A stretch of DNA of 64,000 nucleotides, taken from the NCBI RefSeq assembly GCF_000724545.1, contig NZ_JHBV01000032.1, positions 1 to 64,000 on the forward strand, read 5' to 3'. The position numbers and the translations under genes were made by a program. Under the pieces are notes generated by a model. It ran no database searches. It had not been told where the DNA came from and saw only the letters and a program-made list of their open reading frames with translations. This document shows, one piece after another, positions 38,007 through 46,372 of the stretch. Source of the DNA: Aureispira sp. CCB-QB1 (lineage in GTDB: Bacteria; Bacteroidota; Bacteroidia; Chitinophagales; Saprospiraceae). How positions within the stretch are numbered: position 1 is the stretch's first letter; each line of letters opens with the position of its first letter.

Positions 38007-38108
38007 GAGGCTGTTGAGCAAGTTACAATACAATTGAATAAAGCAGTGTAGCACGTAAACTGAAAACGACTACTCTGATTGATTGTAAAATTATTTTTCA
38101 ACAGCCTC
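38007..38108. repeat. Inverted-repeat element, MITE-like or terminator-like
   Basis: A 102-bp block bounded by perfect 11-bp inverted arms GAGGCTGTTGA (38007-38017) and TCAACAGCCTC (38098-38108), with nested arms TTACAAT (38023-38029) / ATTGTAA (38082-38088) and GTAG / CTAC further in. GAGGCTGTTGA-type ends occur at the termini of several insertion-sequence families, which is why I consider a miniature element. No target-site duplication is visible and it sits between convergent genes, so a terminator role is also possible. Confidence 0.5.
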
Positions 38109-38134
38109 ACTCTATAGTAACCTGTAAGTGTAAA

Positions 38135-38566
38135 TTAGACGACTCGCATAAAGTTAGAAACACCTTGAGCAATTAGTTGCCCCTTTTCATTTTTAAGAAT
38201 ACAACGAACATTAGCGGTGCGTTTTCCTATTCTAATAACCTTAGGAATGCCAGTAATGACTTCACCCACTTTAGCTCCTTTCAGAAAATCTATATTCATG
38301 GTCATCGAGACATAGGCAGCATCTTTATCACTTTTTAGAAACAATTGGAAACCTAGTATTTCATCAATGATTGCAGCGACGGCACCACCGTGGATTGCCC
38401 CCATAGGGTTGAGCATGTCTTCACGAACTTCGAATGCAATTTCTACATCTCCTTCTTCTGTGATTGCTGTTACGGCACCATTTAACCAAGCCCCTAAGCC
38501 AGGAAGGTATTCGCCCATTTTTTGACCAAGATTCTCTTTCAATTGTTGGATGTAATCAGCTTTCAT
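38135..38566 (-). CDS. PaaI-family hotdog thioesterase
   Basis: 143 residues of the hotdog fold. HGGAVAAIIDEILGFQLFL is the diagnostic helix motif (HGG...D/E) and GAKVGEVITGIPKVIRIGKRTANVRCIL the typical strand region. It would hydrolyse an acyl-CoA thioester; substrate unclear. Its start codon overlaps the stop of the upstream peroxiredoxin gene by one base (TAATG), so they are translationally coupled. Confidence 0.88.
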   Translation of the reverse strand: MKADYIQQLKENLGQKMGEYLPGLGAWLNGAVTAITEEGDVEIAFEVREDMLNPMGAIHGGAVAAIIDEILGFQLFLKSDKDAAYVSMTMNIDFLKGAKVGEVITGIPKVIRIGKRTANVRCILKNEKGQLIAQGVSNFMRVV

Positions 38567-39045
38567 TATAGTTTACCTAATTTTTCTAATCCCTGTGTAA
38601 TTTGTTCTGTATGAGCATCATTTTTAGGGCGTTTAAAAATTTTAGTAATGTTCCCCTCTTCATCAATAATGAAAGTAGTTCTTAGAACTCCCATTTTGAT
38701 ATTTCCATACATGTTTTTTTCGCCCCATGTGCCATAGGCTTCCATAACAGATTTGTCCGTATCGGCAATTAGCGGAAAAGGTAACTCAAATTTTTCTATA
38801 AATTTTTGGTGCGATGCAGCTGTATCAGGACTTACGCCCACTACTGCATATCCTTTTTCGAGCCAATAGGTATAATTATCTCTAAGATTACATGCTTCTT
38901 TGGTGCAACCAGGCGTATTATCTTTTGGATAAAAATAAAGAATGAGGTTTTTGCCTTTAAAATCACTTAATTGGATGGTGTTGCCATCTTGGTCTAGTCC
39001 TTTGAAATCAGGCGCTTTATCGCCTTCTTTGAGTGTTACTGCCAT
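38566..39045 (-). CDS. bcp: Thiol peroxidase, Bcp/PrxQ type peroxiredoxin
   Basis: Reduces hydroperoxides with electrons from thioredoxin. 159 residues with the peroxidatic site YPKDNTPGCTKEACNLRDNY, holding two cysteines five apart as in atypical two-Cys Bcp enzymes, and the arginine in VLRTTFIIDEEG. No signal peptide, so cytoplasmic. It is the first gene of a coupled pair with a thioesterase (TAATG overlap). The upstream 377 bp carry two inverted-repeat elements rather than an obvious promoter. Confidence 0.95.
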   Translation of the reverse strand: MAVTLKEGDKAPDFKGLDQDGNTIQLSDFKGKNLILYFYPKDNTPGCTKEACNLRDNYTYWLEKGYAVVGVSPDTAASHQKFIEKFELPFPLIADTDKSVMEAYGTWGEKNMYGNIKMGVLRTTFIIDEEGNITKIFKRPKNDAHTEQITQGLEKLGKL

Positions 39046-39069
39046 TGTTTTTTTATTATAATAGTTGAC

Positions 39070-39195
39070 AATAGCTTGCTATTTTACTAGTTATGGGCAA
39101 TGCTATATTAGATACTTGGATGATATTCTGTTTTGCATCAATAATCTTTTAGTGCTACAGAGTCAGAAGCACAAAGAATAAAATAGCAAGCTATT
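39070..39195. repeat. Long-spaced inverted repeat
   Basis: Perfect 17-bp inverted arms AATAGCTTGCTATTTTA (39070-39086) and TAAAATAGCAAGCTATT (39179-39195), 92 bp apart. Each arm also contains the mini-palindrome AATAGCnnGCTATT. The block ends exactly where the 6-bp repeat flanking the neighbouring MITE-like element begins. Confidence 0.7.
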
Positions 39196-39201
39196 AAGAT
39201 T

Positions 39202-39404
39202 TAGTAGTTCGTTGATTATTCCCTGCGGTCATGAGATCGCTATCGCTTAGTTGTTTACTTTTTTATCTTTTTGGTAAAAAAGCACATTTATATTAGTTTG
39301 ATAATCAAAATCTTAAGACAAAATGCAACGGATTTGCAACTTGTTGATTCTCAAACTAATAAAGTTTAGCTGCGCTGCTACTGCGTGGTTTCAACGAACT
39401 ATTG
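39202..39404. mobile_element. MITE-like element, 203 bp, with terminal inverted repeats and flanking direct repeats
   Basis: Left end TAGTAGTTCGTTGA (39202-39215), right end TCAACGAACTATTG (39391-39404): 12 of 14 positions are complementary. AAGATT stands directly on both sides (39196-39201 and 39405-39410), as expected of a 6-bp target-site duplication. Inside is a second inverted repeat (39292-39308 with 39344-39360, 16 of 17). No open frame of note, so it would need a transposase in trans. The name MITE is inference; a search for further copies would settle it. Confidence 0.55.
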
Positions 39405-39422
39405 AAGATTAATAAATTTGTT

Positions 39423-39749
39423 TTATTCGCTAACAGGAGCCAAACGAACAATTAAACCATCTAAATCATCGTGTAAATGAATTTGACAACCCAAACGGCT
39501 GTTATCTTCTACAAAAAAAGCTTGATCTAGCATATCTTCTTCATCTTCTGATGGGTCAGATAAGTCGTGGTCACTTTCAACATACATGTGGCAACTTGCA
39601 CAAAGCGCCATTCCTCCACATGTACCCTCAACAGGCAATTCAGCAGCTTTACAAAACTCCATCATATTCATATTCATATCTGTAGGAGCTTCCAATTCGT
39701 GTTTGTTGTTTTCACGGTCAATTACCGTCACTTTAATCATGTTGTCCAT
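39423..39749 (-). CDS. 2Fe-2S ferredoxin, adrenodoxin type
   Basis: About 108 residues from ATG 39749 (MDNMIKVTVIDREN); an upstream ATG at 39770 gives an unlikely Phe/Cys-rich lead, and MIK at 39740 is another candidate. The cluster ligands are in GTCGGMALCASCHMYV (C-x5-C-x2-C) with the fourth Cys in NSRLGCQIHL, the [2Fe-2S] vertebrate-type ferredoxin arrangement. The acidic stretch DLSDPSEDEEDMLDQA is the typical partner-docking helix. Small soluble electron carrier of the cytoplasm. Confidence 0.93.
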   Translation of the reverse strand: MDNMIKVTVIDRENNKHELEAPTDMNMNMMEFCKAAELPVEGTCGGMALCASCHMYVESDHDLSDPSEDEEDMLDQAFFVEDNSRLGCQIHLHDDLDGLIVRLAPVSE

Positions 39750-39813
39750 GGTTGCGAATTTTATGCACAATAGTTAGATACGTGTTCTAACAATTGCTTA
39801 AGTAACAAAAAAA

Positions 39814-40290
39814 TCATTGAATTGTTCTTAGGGCTTGATGCAAAACAATACCAAAGGTAACCGCAACATTCAAACAAGGAGTATGACCTAGTGCTGGAAT
39901 GTAAATACTTTGGTCAATCAAAGGCAATACATCTGTTGGCAAACCTTCTTTCTCGCTTCCGAAAATAAGCAAATCGTTTGATTCGAACTGAACGTTGTTT
40001 AAGTGCTGTGCTTTTTCGTCAACAAGCGTTGCAATTTTTCTGCCCTCATAATCTAATAAAAACGAGTCAATCGTTTCTATCTTGATAATTTCAATATGAT
40101 CAATTGCACCAGCTGTCCATACCTTTGCCATATGGGCCATATCTGCCCTTGCTTTTTTGCTATGTGTTGGGGGCAAAAGCAAGTTGTTTTTATCGTAAAT
40201 ATAAACCTTATCAAGTCCATAAAATTCGGCGCTTCGAATCATAGAGGAAAGGTTTGGGCGGTATTCTGGCGCAAAGAGTAAGACATTCAT
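39814..40290 (-). CDS. SpoU/TrmH-family RNA 2'-O-methyltransferase
   Basis: 158 residues, a minimal SPOUT domain. It has the three SpoU motifs: motif 1 APEYRPNLSSMIRSAEFYGLD (with the conserved N-x-x-x-x-x-R), motif 2 LLIFGSEKEGLP and motif 3 IPALGHTPCLNVAVTFGIVLHQAL, the last forming the deep trefoil knot that binds SAM. The N-terminal extension of larger 23S rRNA enzymes is absent, which is the TrmL/TrmH-like size. Target (tRNA or rRNA) is not determinable. Confidence 0.9.
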   Translation of the reverse strand: MNVLLFAPEYRPNLSSMIRSAEFYGLDKVYIYDKNNLLLPPTHSKKARADMAHMAKVWTAGAIDHIEIIKIETIDSFLLDYEGRKIATLVDEKAQHLNNVQFESNDLLIFGSEKEGLPTDVLPLIDQSIYIPALGHTPCLNVAVTFGIVLHQALRTIQ

Positions 40291-40349
40291 AGTGTATTAT
40301 TTGGGGCAAAAGTAAACAAAAAAATATCAATAAAACGCTAAAGTCTAGC

Positions 40350-41759
40350 CTAAATACGACGGAGTTGCTCTAAAAGCCAAGCACGCTCTGTTAGAGGCTG
40401 CAAGGTATCGATACTATTTTGCAACTGTTGGCGCGCTTTAGAATCTCTAGGCGGAAGTTCCAATAATTTCTTCGTCAAGCGAATAATATTGAGGTAGTTT
40501 TCACGATGATAACCCATAATTTCTTTTCGTTGAAGATAAATCGTGAAACTATGAAAAAAGGAATCTAAGGCATCGTGACTTTGAGTTTCGTAATAAATCT
40601 TCATAAGCATTGTCTTTGCATCCAAATTAAGAAACAAATCGTCATACTCCACCTGAATCAACCGTTGCATGGCTTTTTCATAATCTCCTTTTGCAAAATA
40701 TAGCTTAGAGGTATTATAGTGTTTGTAACTTTCTCTATAATCTACCTCTACATACTTGGCGTATTGAGGAATATAACTTGCAATCCAATCGTATTCTTGA
40801 AGGCGCAAGCCTGCTGATGCAATATTTTTATAAGTAAATCGACTCAGCACATTGTTATCTAGCAGTGTTTTGTTTTGTAATCCGTGTTTGTATAATTCAA
40901 AAACTTCTCGGATAAATTTCTGAGATTCATCGGAATTGATTCGGCGGATACAATAATTAATCGCCAAAGTATAAATATCTCGCTTTTCCTTTAGAGGTAA
41001 CAACGATTCATATTTTAATAAATTATTTTTTAGACACTCAAAGTAATCGGAGTTATCAGGAATGGTTAAAGCCATATAAGCTTGATGGTACAATTGAATG
41101 GCAGGAATAGTAGCATAAGGCATTTGATTGACAAGATGTAAAATCGCTTCCAAAAAAGGGATGTTATAAGTAGTCTTATATAAGTTTTTGTGACTAATAG
41201 CAACACAGGCATAGCGCAAGTTTTCTGTCATAAAAGCAATAGAAAAATTATCTAAGATAGCTTGAAGGTTGGTAGCACGCATTCTTGATTGAAGTGCTGT
41301 TTGTTTGAAGTGTTCTTGTTCAATCTGATAGGCATGATAGTAATATTCATGCGTTTTATGCGGAGACTGATGAAGCTCTTTTTGTCCTTTGAACCATTGT
41401 TGTTGTGCCAAATGAGGTCTGTTGCGTGTGCTCAAAAAAGAAGTAATATTTTTTTGTCGCTCAATCGTGTTTTTTTTTGACATCCAAAAATGGACAAAAT
41501 CTTCTAAGTTTTTGATGCCTTTAGACATCAATCTTCTAAGCTTTAGATCGTTGTATTTTTCATTTGGGAAAAGGTGTTTAAAAACCCGTTTTTTGTTAAT
41601 AGATACCTTAGAAAGTATTCTCCTAGAGTTTATGAAACTAAATAGTGCTGTTAGTTTAGGGTCATGATTGTGCAAAGGCGATTTCAACCACTTGTGAAAT
41701 GCTTCTAATTCTATGCTGTCTAGGCAGGTATATATGCGTATTAATTTGGATTTTATCAT
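40350..41759 (-). CDS. Uncharacterised helical-repeat protein
   Basis: 469 residues, no signal peptide, not recognised. The start (SKLIRIYTCLDSIELEAFHKWLKSPLHNHDPKLTALFSFI) shows the pattern Leu-x-x-Phe-x-x-x-Leu-x-S-P-x-x-N/H typical of a Saprospiria family with an N-terminal helical module and a TPR-like tail. The remainder consists of paired helices (DIYTLAINYCIRRINSDESQKFI, YNTSKLYFAKGDYEKAMQRL is a fair TPR). Similar in plan to the protein at 28265-29734. Function unknown; the divergent neighbour is a surface LRR protein. Confidence 0.75.
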   Translation of the reverse strand: MIKSKLIRIYTCLDSIELEAFHKWLKSPLHNHDPKLTALFSFINSRRILSKVSINKKRVFKHLFPNEKYNDLKLRRLMSKGIKNLEDFVHFWMSKKNTIERQKNITSFLSTRNRPHLAQQQWFKGQKELHQSPHKTHEYYYHAYQIEQEHFKQTALQSRMRATNLQAILDNFSIAFMTENLRYACVAISHKNLYKTTYNIPFLEAILHLVNQMPYATIPAIQLYHQAYMALTIPDNSDYFECLKNNLLKYESLLPLKEKRDIYTLAINYCIRRINSDESQKFIREVFELYKHGLQNKTLLDNNVLSRFTYKNIASAGLRLQEYDWIASYIPQYAKYVEVDYRESYKHYNTSKLYFAKGDYEKAMQRLIQVEYDDLFLNLDAKTMLMKIYYETQSHDALDSFFHSFTIYLQRKEIMGYHRENYLNIIRLTKKLLELPPRDSKARQQLQNSIDTLQPLTERAWLLEQLRRI

Positions 41760-41827
41760 TTAATAAAGATACAATAAAAAGTAGACAAAATTCATTTTTT
41801 GTGTTCGACAAGAGCTATTCATTACGT

Positions 41828-41835
41828 TATCTTTG
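41828..41835 (+). promoter_or_regulatory. Possible -7 promoter element of the LRR protein gene
   Basis: TATCTTTG, exact TAnnTTTG. A TTTG at 41798-41801 could be the -33 (26-nt spacing, a little long). This placement argues for the later start codon at 41907. Confidence 0.4.
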
Positions 41836-41906
41836 GTATTATTAATAGTGAATTCATGAACACTAAAGCACGTATATATTATATCAAACCTCTTGCAAAT
41901 TATAAA

Positions 41907-44900
41907 ATGATGAAAATAATACAATCAAAAAACAAGTTTCAACTTTATGGAACGATAGTTTGCTTGCTGCTTTATTGCAGCTTGGCACAGGCTCAAACGA
42001 CAACTATCCCCGATGCTAATTTTGAGCAAAAATTAATCAATTTGGGAATCGATTCAGATGGCTTAGTTAATGGGCAGATTTTGAATAGTGATGCTGTTGG
42101 CGTTCAAGCACTAGATTTGAGTGCCAGTAATATCGTAGACTTGACAGGAATCGCAGCATTTGCAAATTTAGAAATTTTGACCGCTAATGATAATCAGTTG
42201 ACAAATGTGGATGTTTCCTCCAATCCTCTTTTGTGGAAATTAGAAGTAGATCAAAATCAATTGACTAGCATCAATATAGTGAACAATGCTGCCCTAATTG
42301 AATTAGATGTTTCGAATAACCTTCTGACAGCTTTAAACTTACCCAATACAACGAGTCTAAAAACCGTTAAAGCTTCTTACAATCAGTTGACAACAATAGA
42401 TTTGACAAATTTAACCAACTTAGAATATTTTAGGGGTAGTGATAATCAGTTAACAACTTTAGATGTTAGTAATAACGCAGGGCTAAAACACCTTAGTTGC
42501 GCCAAAAATCAATTAACAACCTTAGATGTATCCAACAAACCAGCACTGAAACAGTTGTCTTGTTTATACAATCAATTGACAACTCTTACGATAACTAATA
42601 CTCCTGCATTAGAGTCGATTAATTGCGTCGACAACCAATTAACCACTTTGAACATACCCAATGCTCCTGCTTTATTTTACCTAAATTGTTCGGAAAACCA
42701 GTTAACTCAGTTGACAGTACCAACTAGTACTTTATTAGAAGATTTAGACTGTTCAGAAAATCAGTTAACCGCATTAAACATTGCTCATTGTACGAGTATG
42801 CGTACACTTACGCTTCATGATAATATGCTAACTTCTTTGAATTTACTTCCTTTAGTAGATTTGAGAGAACTAAATGTTAAAAATAATTCATTGACGAGTT
42901 TGAATCTTACTGGCAATACGAACCTTTGGGTATTGAATTGTAGCAATAATGCTATTGCTACTTTAGATATGACAAATAATACGAATGTTTCAACAATATA
43001 CTGTAGTGATAATCAAATAACTAGTTTGCTAGTGCCCAACAATACTAATTTGAGATACATCAGTTGTAGCGATAACCAATTAGCGAGTTTAGATATATTA
43101 AATAGTCCTAATTTAACTAGTATTGGATGTTACCGTAACCAGTTAACTAATTTGAACATACCGAACAGTCCTAATTTATCAGTGGTATCGGCTGGCGAGA
43201 ATCAACTCTCTAGCTTCAATTTATTGAACCATCCTAATTTGACTAGTTTTTCAGTAGGTGAAAATTTGTTTACAAGTATTGATTTGTCTAGTGTTCCTGC
43301 TTTAAAAAAACTAATAATCACTAGTAACCAATTAACCACTTTAGATGTTTCTAACAACCCTGATTTAGAAGATTTATTTGTAGGAAGAAATATGTTAAGT
43401 GCTTTAGATGTTTCTAATCTTCTTAAATTAAAAAGATTAGATTGTTCATTTAATAATATTAGTGGCATGTTGGATTTGACACGAAATCCAGATTTGGATA
43501 TTATGTATTGTTACGCCAACCAATTATTGAGATTACAGTTGCGAACCACCAATCTTAGTAGGATGTATTGCCAACAAAATCTTTACGGACTCCAAATTTG
43601 CGTTCCAGATACTACTGCAGCGTTGTCAAAACCAAATTTTGGTCAAATTGCTTGGGTAAAGGATGTGCATGCTGTTTACTTATCTGAAAACTGTTATCGA
43701 ATGGCAGTAAGGGGGCGCATTGTAATCGATAGTATGACAAATTGTATGGCAGATAGTCTTGAAAAAGGATTGATTCATAAAATGGTTCGATTTCAAAGAG
43801 GAGCGGATGTATATTATGCAACAACATACAATACCAATGGAAATTATATTGCGCATTTGGATACGGGAACCTATGTCGTATCAGTTGTAACAGGAAGTAT
43901 GTATTGGCAGTCTTGCCCTAGCACACAAATGGTCGTCATTGATACCAGTAGTGGCGTACATGAACTAGATTGGGCTTTGGAAGCAGTTGTATCTTGTCCT
44001 CAACTTCGAGTAGATATTTCATCACCTTTCTTGAGATTAGCAGGAGGAGGAAGTTACTACGTTATTGATTATTGTAATGAAGGGACGGTAATGGCTAATA
44101 ATGCTTATGTAGAAGTAGATTTGGACCCTTCTTTGAGTGTGTCTAATTCGAGTGTTCCGATTGTTGGTCAGAATGGGAATGTATATACTTTTAATATAGG
44201 AAATGTACCTGTCGATAGTTGTGGTGAGTTTTTTATTAATGTAGCATTGGATACGGGTGTTTTGATAGGACAGACTCATTGTACAGAAGCTCGTATTTAT
44301 CCTGATTCTATTTGTATGCCTAATATTTGGGTCAATTCAAGATTAGCGGTTGATGCTGTATGCCAAAATGATACCGTATTATTTACCATTAATAATCATG
44401 GTGCCGCAATGACGCAGCCAACTACTTATTATGTATTTGAAGATAATATTATGATGCGTCAAAACAACTTTCAAATAGGAGTAGGAGGAGTGCAACAGGT
44501 ACTACAACCTGCCGATATGGGAAAAACCTATCGAATTATTACCAAGCAAGAATCAGGATATCCTCCAATATTAGGGGACTCTATCATAACGGCAGCAGTC
44601 GAGGGGTGTCGACCATATCCAGATGGTTCTTTTAATACTGGATTTATTACTCAGTTCTCTAATGGAAATAGCTCTCCTTTTATTGCAATTGACTGTCAGC
44701 AGAATGTAGCTTCTTATGACCCGAATGATAAGCAAGCACAACCAGCAGGATATGATGTTGTTAACCACTATATTTATGATTATACAGCATTAGATTACAA
44801 AATTCGTTTTCAAAATACAGGAACAGATACAGCATTTAATATTGTTATATTGGATACGATTTCTCCGCACTTAGATTTATCGACTTTAGAAATGGGAGCG

Positions 44901-45431
44901 AGCAGCCATAACTATACTTGGAGTATTCAAAATGGAAATGTATTGAATGTTAAATTCGCGAATATCATGCTACCTGATAGTAATGTCAACGAACCGCTTT
45001 CCAATGGATTCTTTAGATACCGCATTGAGCAAAAAACAAACAACCCAATCGGAACCGTAATTCATAATTCAGCAGCTATTTACTTTGATTTCAATCCACC
45101 TGTTATTACCAATACGACTTGGCATACTGTGGGAGATGATTTTGTGAATGTTGTGTTGCTAGACCAAACAAAGGTGTTGGATGATGCAATAGAGGTAACT
45201 ATTTACCCGAATCCTTTTAAGCAAATGACGACTTTAGAAGTAAAAGGAAAAGATTATAAGGAGTTAGAATTAGGTGTTTTTGACGTGACAGGGCGCATGA
45301 TAAAACAGGTTACTTCTACACAACAAAATCGCATTGAATTATCTAGAGATGCGATGATACGAGGAGTTTATTTTTATCAGTTGAAAGGCGATGGTCAATT
45401 GATCAACACAGGAAAAGTTGTTGTACAGTAA
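41907..45431 (+). CDS. Giant leucine-rich-repeat surface protein with T9SS sorting domain
   Basis: 1174 residues from ATG 41907 (adjacent ATG at 41910); the open frame reaches 41799 but the signal peptide (LYGTIVCLLLYCSLAQAQ) and promoter fit the later start. Residues about 50-600 are some 25 tandem leucine-rich repeats of about 21-23 residues with the core L-x-x-L-x-C/V-x-x-N-Q-L-T-x-L-D-V-S-N (NLEYFRGSDNQLTTLDVSNN and others). Then come mixed beta domains, a DUF11-like module preceding the sorting domain (FFRYRIEQKTNNPIGTVIHNSAAIYFDFNPPVITN) and a T9SS type A C-terminal domain (YPNPFKQMTTLEVKGKD, GVFDVTGRMIKQ, RGVYFYQLKG). A secreted, probably adhesive surface protein. Inverted repeat 45429-45512 overlaps its stop codon. 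Confidence 0.88.
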   Translation: MMKIIQSKNKFQLYGTIVCLLLYCSLAQAQTTTIPDANFEQKLINLGIDSDGLVNGQILNSDAVGVQALDLSASNIVDLTGIAAFANLEILTANDNQLTNVDVSSNPLLWKLEVDQNQLTSINIVNNAALIELDVSNNLLTALNLPNTTSLKTVKASYNQLTTIDLTNLTNLEYFRGSDNQLTTLDVSNNAGLKHLSCAKNQLTTLDVSNKPALKQLSCLYNQLTTLTITNTPALESINCVDNQLTTLNIPNAPALFYLNCSENQLTQLTVPTSTLLEDLDCSENQLTALNIAHCTSMRTLTLHDNMLTSLNLLPLVDLRELNVKNNSLTSLNLTGNTNLWVLNCSNNAIATLDMTNNTNVSTIYCSDNQITSLLVPNNTNLRYISCSDNQLASLDILNSPNLTSIGCYRNQLTNLNIPNSPNLSVVSAGENQLSSFNLLNHPNLTSFSVGENLFTSIDLSSVPALKKLIITSNQLTTLDVSNNPDLEDLFVGRNMLSALDVSNLLKLKRLDCSFNNISGMLDLTRNPDLDIMYCYANQLLRLQLRTTNLSRMYCQQNLYGLQICVPDTTAALSKPNFGQIAWVKDVHAVYLSENCYRMAVRGRIVIDSMTNCMADSLEKGLIHKMVRFQRGADVYYATTYNTNGNYIAHLDTGTYVVSVVTGSMYWQSCPSTQMVVIDTSSGVHELDWALEAVVSCPQLRVDISSPFLRLAGGGSYYVIDYCNEGTVMANNAYVEVDLDPSLSVSNSSVPIVGQNGNVYTFNIGNVPVDSCGEFFINVALDTGVLIGQTHCTEARIYPDSICMPNIWVNSRLAVDAVCQNDTVLFTINNHGAAMTQPTTYYVFEDNIMMRQNNFQIGVGGVQQVLQPADMGKTYRIITKQESGYPPILGDSIITAAVEGCRPYPDGSFNTGFITQFSNGNSSPFIAIDCQQNVASYDPNDKQAQPAGYDVVNHYIYDYTALDYKIRFQNTGTDTAFNIVILDTISPHLDLSTLEMGASSHNYTWSIQNGNVLNVKFANIMLPDSNVNEPLSNGFFRYRIEQKTNNPIGTVIHNSAAIYFDFNPPVITNTTWHTVGDDFVNVVLLDQTKVLDDAIEVTIYPNPFKQMTTLEVKGKDYKELELGVFDVTGRMIKQVTSTQQNRIELSRDAMIRGVYFYQLKGDGQLINTGKVVVQ

Positions 45432-45512
45432 TGATTATCAAAAAATATTTTACCAGAATAGCGAACCATACCATTTTATTATGATAGGAACGATGGTTCG
45501 TGATAATCATTA
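45429..45512 (+). repeat. Nested inverted repeat overlapping the stop codon
   Basis: Outer arms TAATGATTATCA (45429-45440) and TGATAATCATTA (45501-45512); inner arms CGAACCAT (45462-45469) and ATGGTTCG (45493-45500), the inner right arm directly abutting the outer one. The outer left arm starts with the TAA stop codon of the LRR gene. Confidence 0.75.
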
Positions 45513-45577
45513 ATAAATAACAGAGTTATAGATAGTAGTCGTTTATCGCTAGGCTACTACAGCAACTCAGTTTATAG

Positions 45578-45608
45578 CAACCAATCTCTACAGAGATTGG
45601 TTGTTTTT
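45578..45608 (+). terminator. Rho-independent terminator
   Basis: CAACCAATCTCT (45578-45589) / AGAGATTGGTTG (45592-45603), perfect, then T5. It ends the LRR transcript. Confidence 0.85.
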
Positions 45609-45652
45609 GTATGAGAAAGAATGTTAAGTTTTCTTAGACAATTCGAGGCACT

Positions 45653-46141
45653 CTAAATTCGATGCGCTTCAATAGCAACAGGCGGTTGATTGTTGCACAC
45701 ACCAGCATCACAGCGTATAATATCTAAATCAAAGGTCAAATATTGTCCATCTGCCGATAAATCACCATGCCCTACTATTTCAAAATCAGTAACATTATCA
45801 TAATGGCAAATATTCAGCGGGATATCAATATGTCCTGCACCATAAACAGATCCAATTAAAGTACAGTTGGTACCATAAATACCGTTGTTTCCATAGCCAG
45901 TAACGGCAATTTCTAAATCGCTGCCATTGGCTTCTCTGATTTCTATATCATATTGATACGACTCATGAACATTGGTTTGTGGGTTATAAAATGTTTCTTC
46001 TGCATGATAGGTTCCCAAAAAAGGATAGCGCTCATCAATGTGGTGGTGATGGTCGTCATCGATATGAAGGTGGCAACTAAAGAGTAGCATTGAAAAACCC
46101 AGTAATAGTATTTTTGAGAGTAGATTTGTTATCTTTACCAT
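45653..46141 (-). CDS. His/Asp-rich lipoprotein, hypothetical
   Basis: 162 residues from ATG 46141 (MVKITNLLSKILLLGFSMLLFSC, a lipoprotein signal; the frame is open upstream to 46189). Immediately after the lipidated Cys comes HLHIDDDHHHHIDERY, a striking cluster of six His and four Asp suited to metal binding. The rest is a small beta domain (LGTYHAEETFYNPQTNVHESYQYDIEIRE, TFDLDIIRC) with C-terminal cysteines in RCDAGVCNNQ. Possibly a metal-binding lipid-anchored protein of the envelope; not recognised. Confidence 0.72.
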   Translation of the reverse strand: MVKITNLLSKILLLGFSMLLFSCHLHIDDDHHHHIDERYPFLGTYHAEETFYNPQTNVHESYQYDIEIREANGSDLEIAVTGYGNNGIYGTNCTLIGSVYGAGHIDIPLNICHYDNVTDFEIVGHGDLSADGQYLTFDLDIIRCDAGVCNNQPPVAIEAHRI

Positions 46142-46372
46142 AGTTAATTTGTTTATTAGAATGAAGTAAGTATGTTTATTATAAAACAAAAAGCATACTG
46201 AAAAATGTTAAGGTATTATTTTTAACAAATAATAAAATGGCAATCGTCTAAAAAGTAGGTTTTTATGGGTGTTTGAGTTGAGTAGGTTTATGGGGAAATA
46301 ATATATGGTTATACTCAAAATAGGTCAATATTGGGCAGAACAACACGTTAAAATTAAAGAACAACGGCTAAT

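Noticed and set aside
42100-43600. Regular repeats of about 63-69 bp
   Set aside because: They are in frame and are the leucine-rich repeats of one protein, not a CRISPR or satellite.
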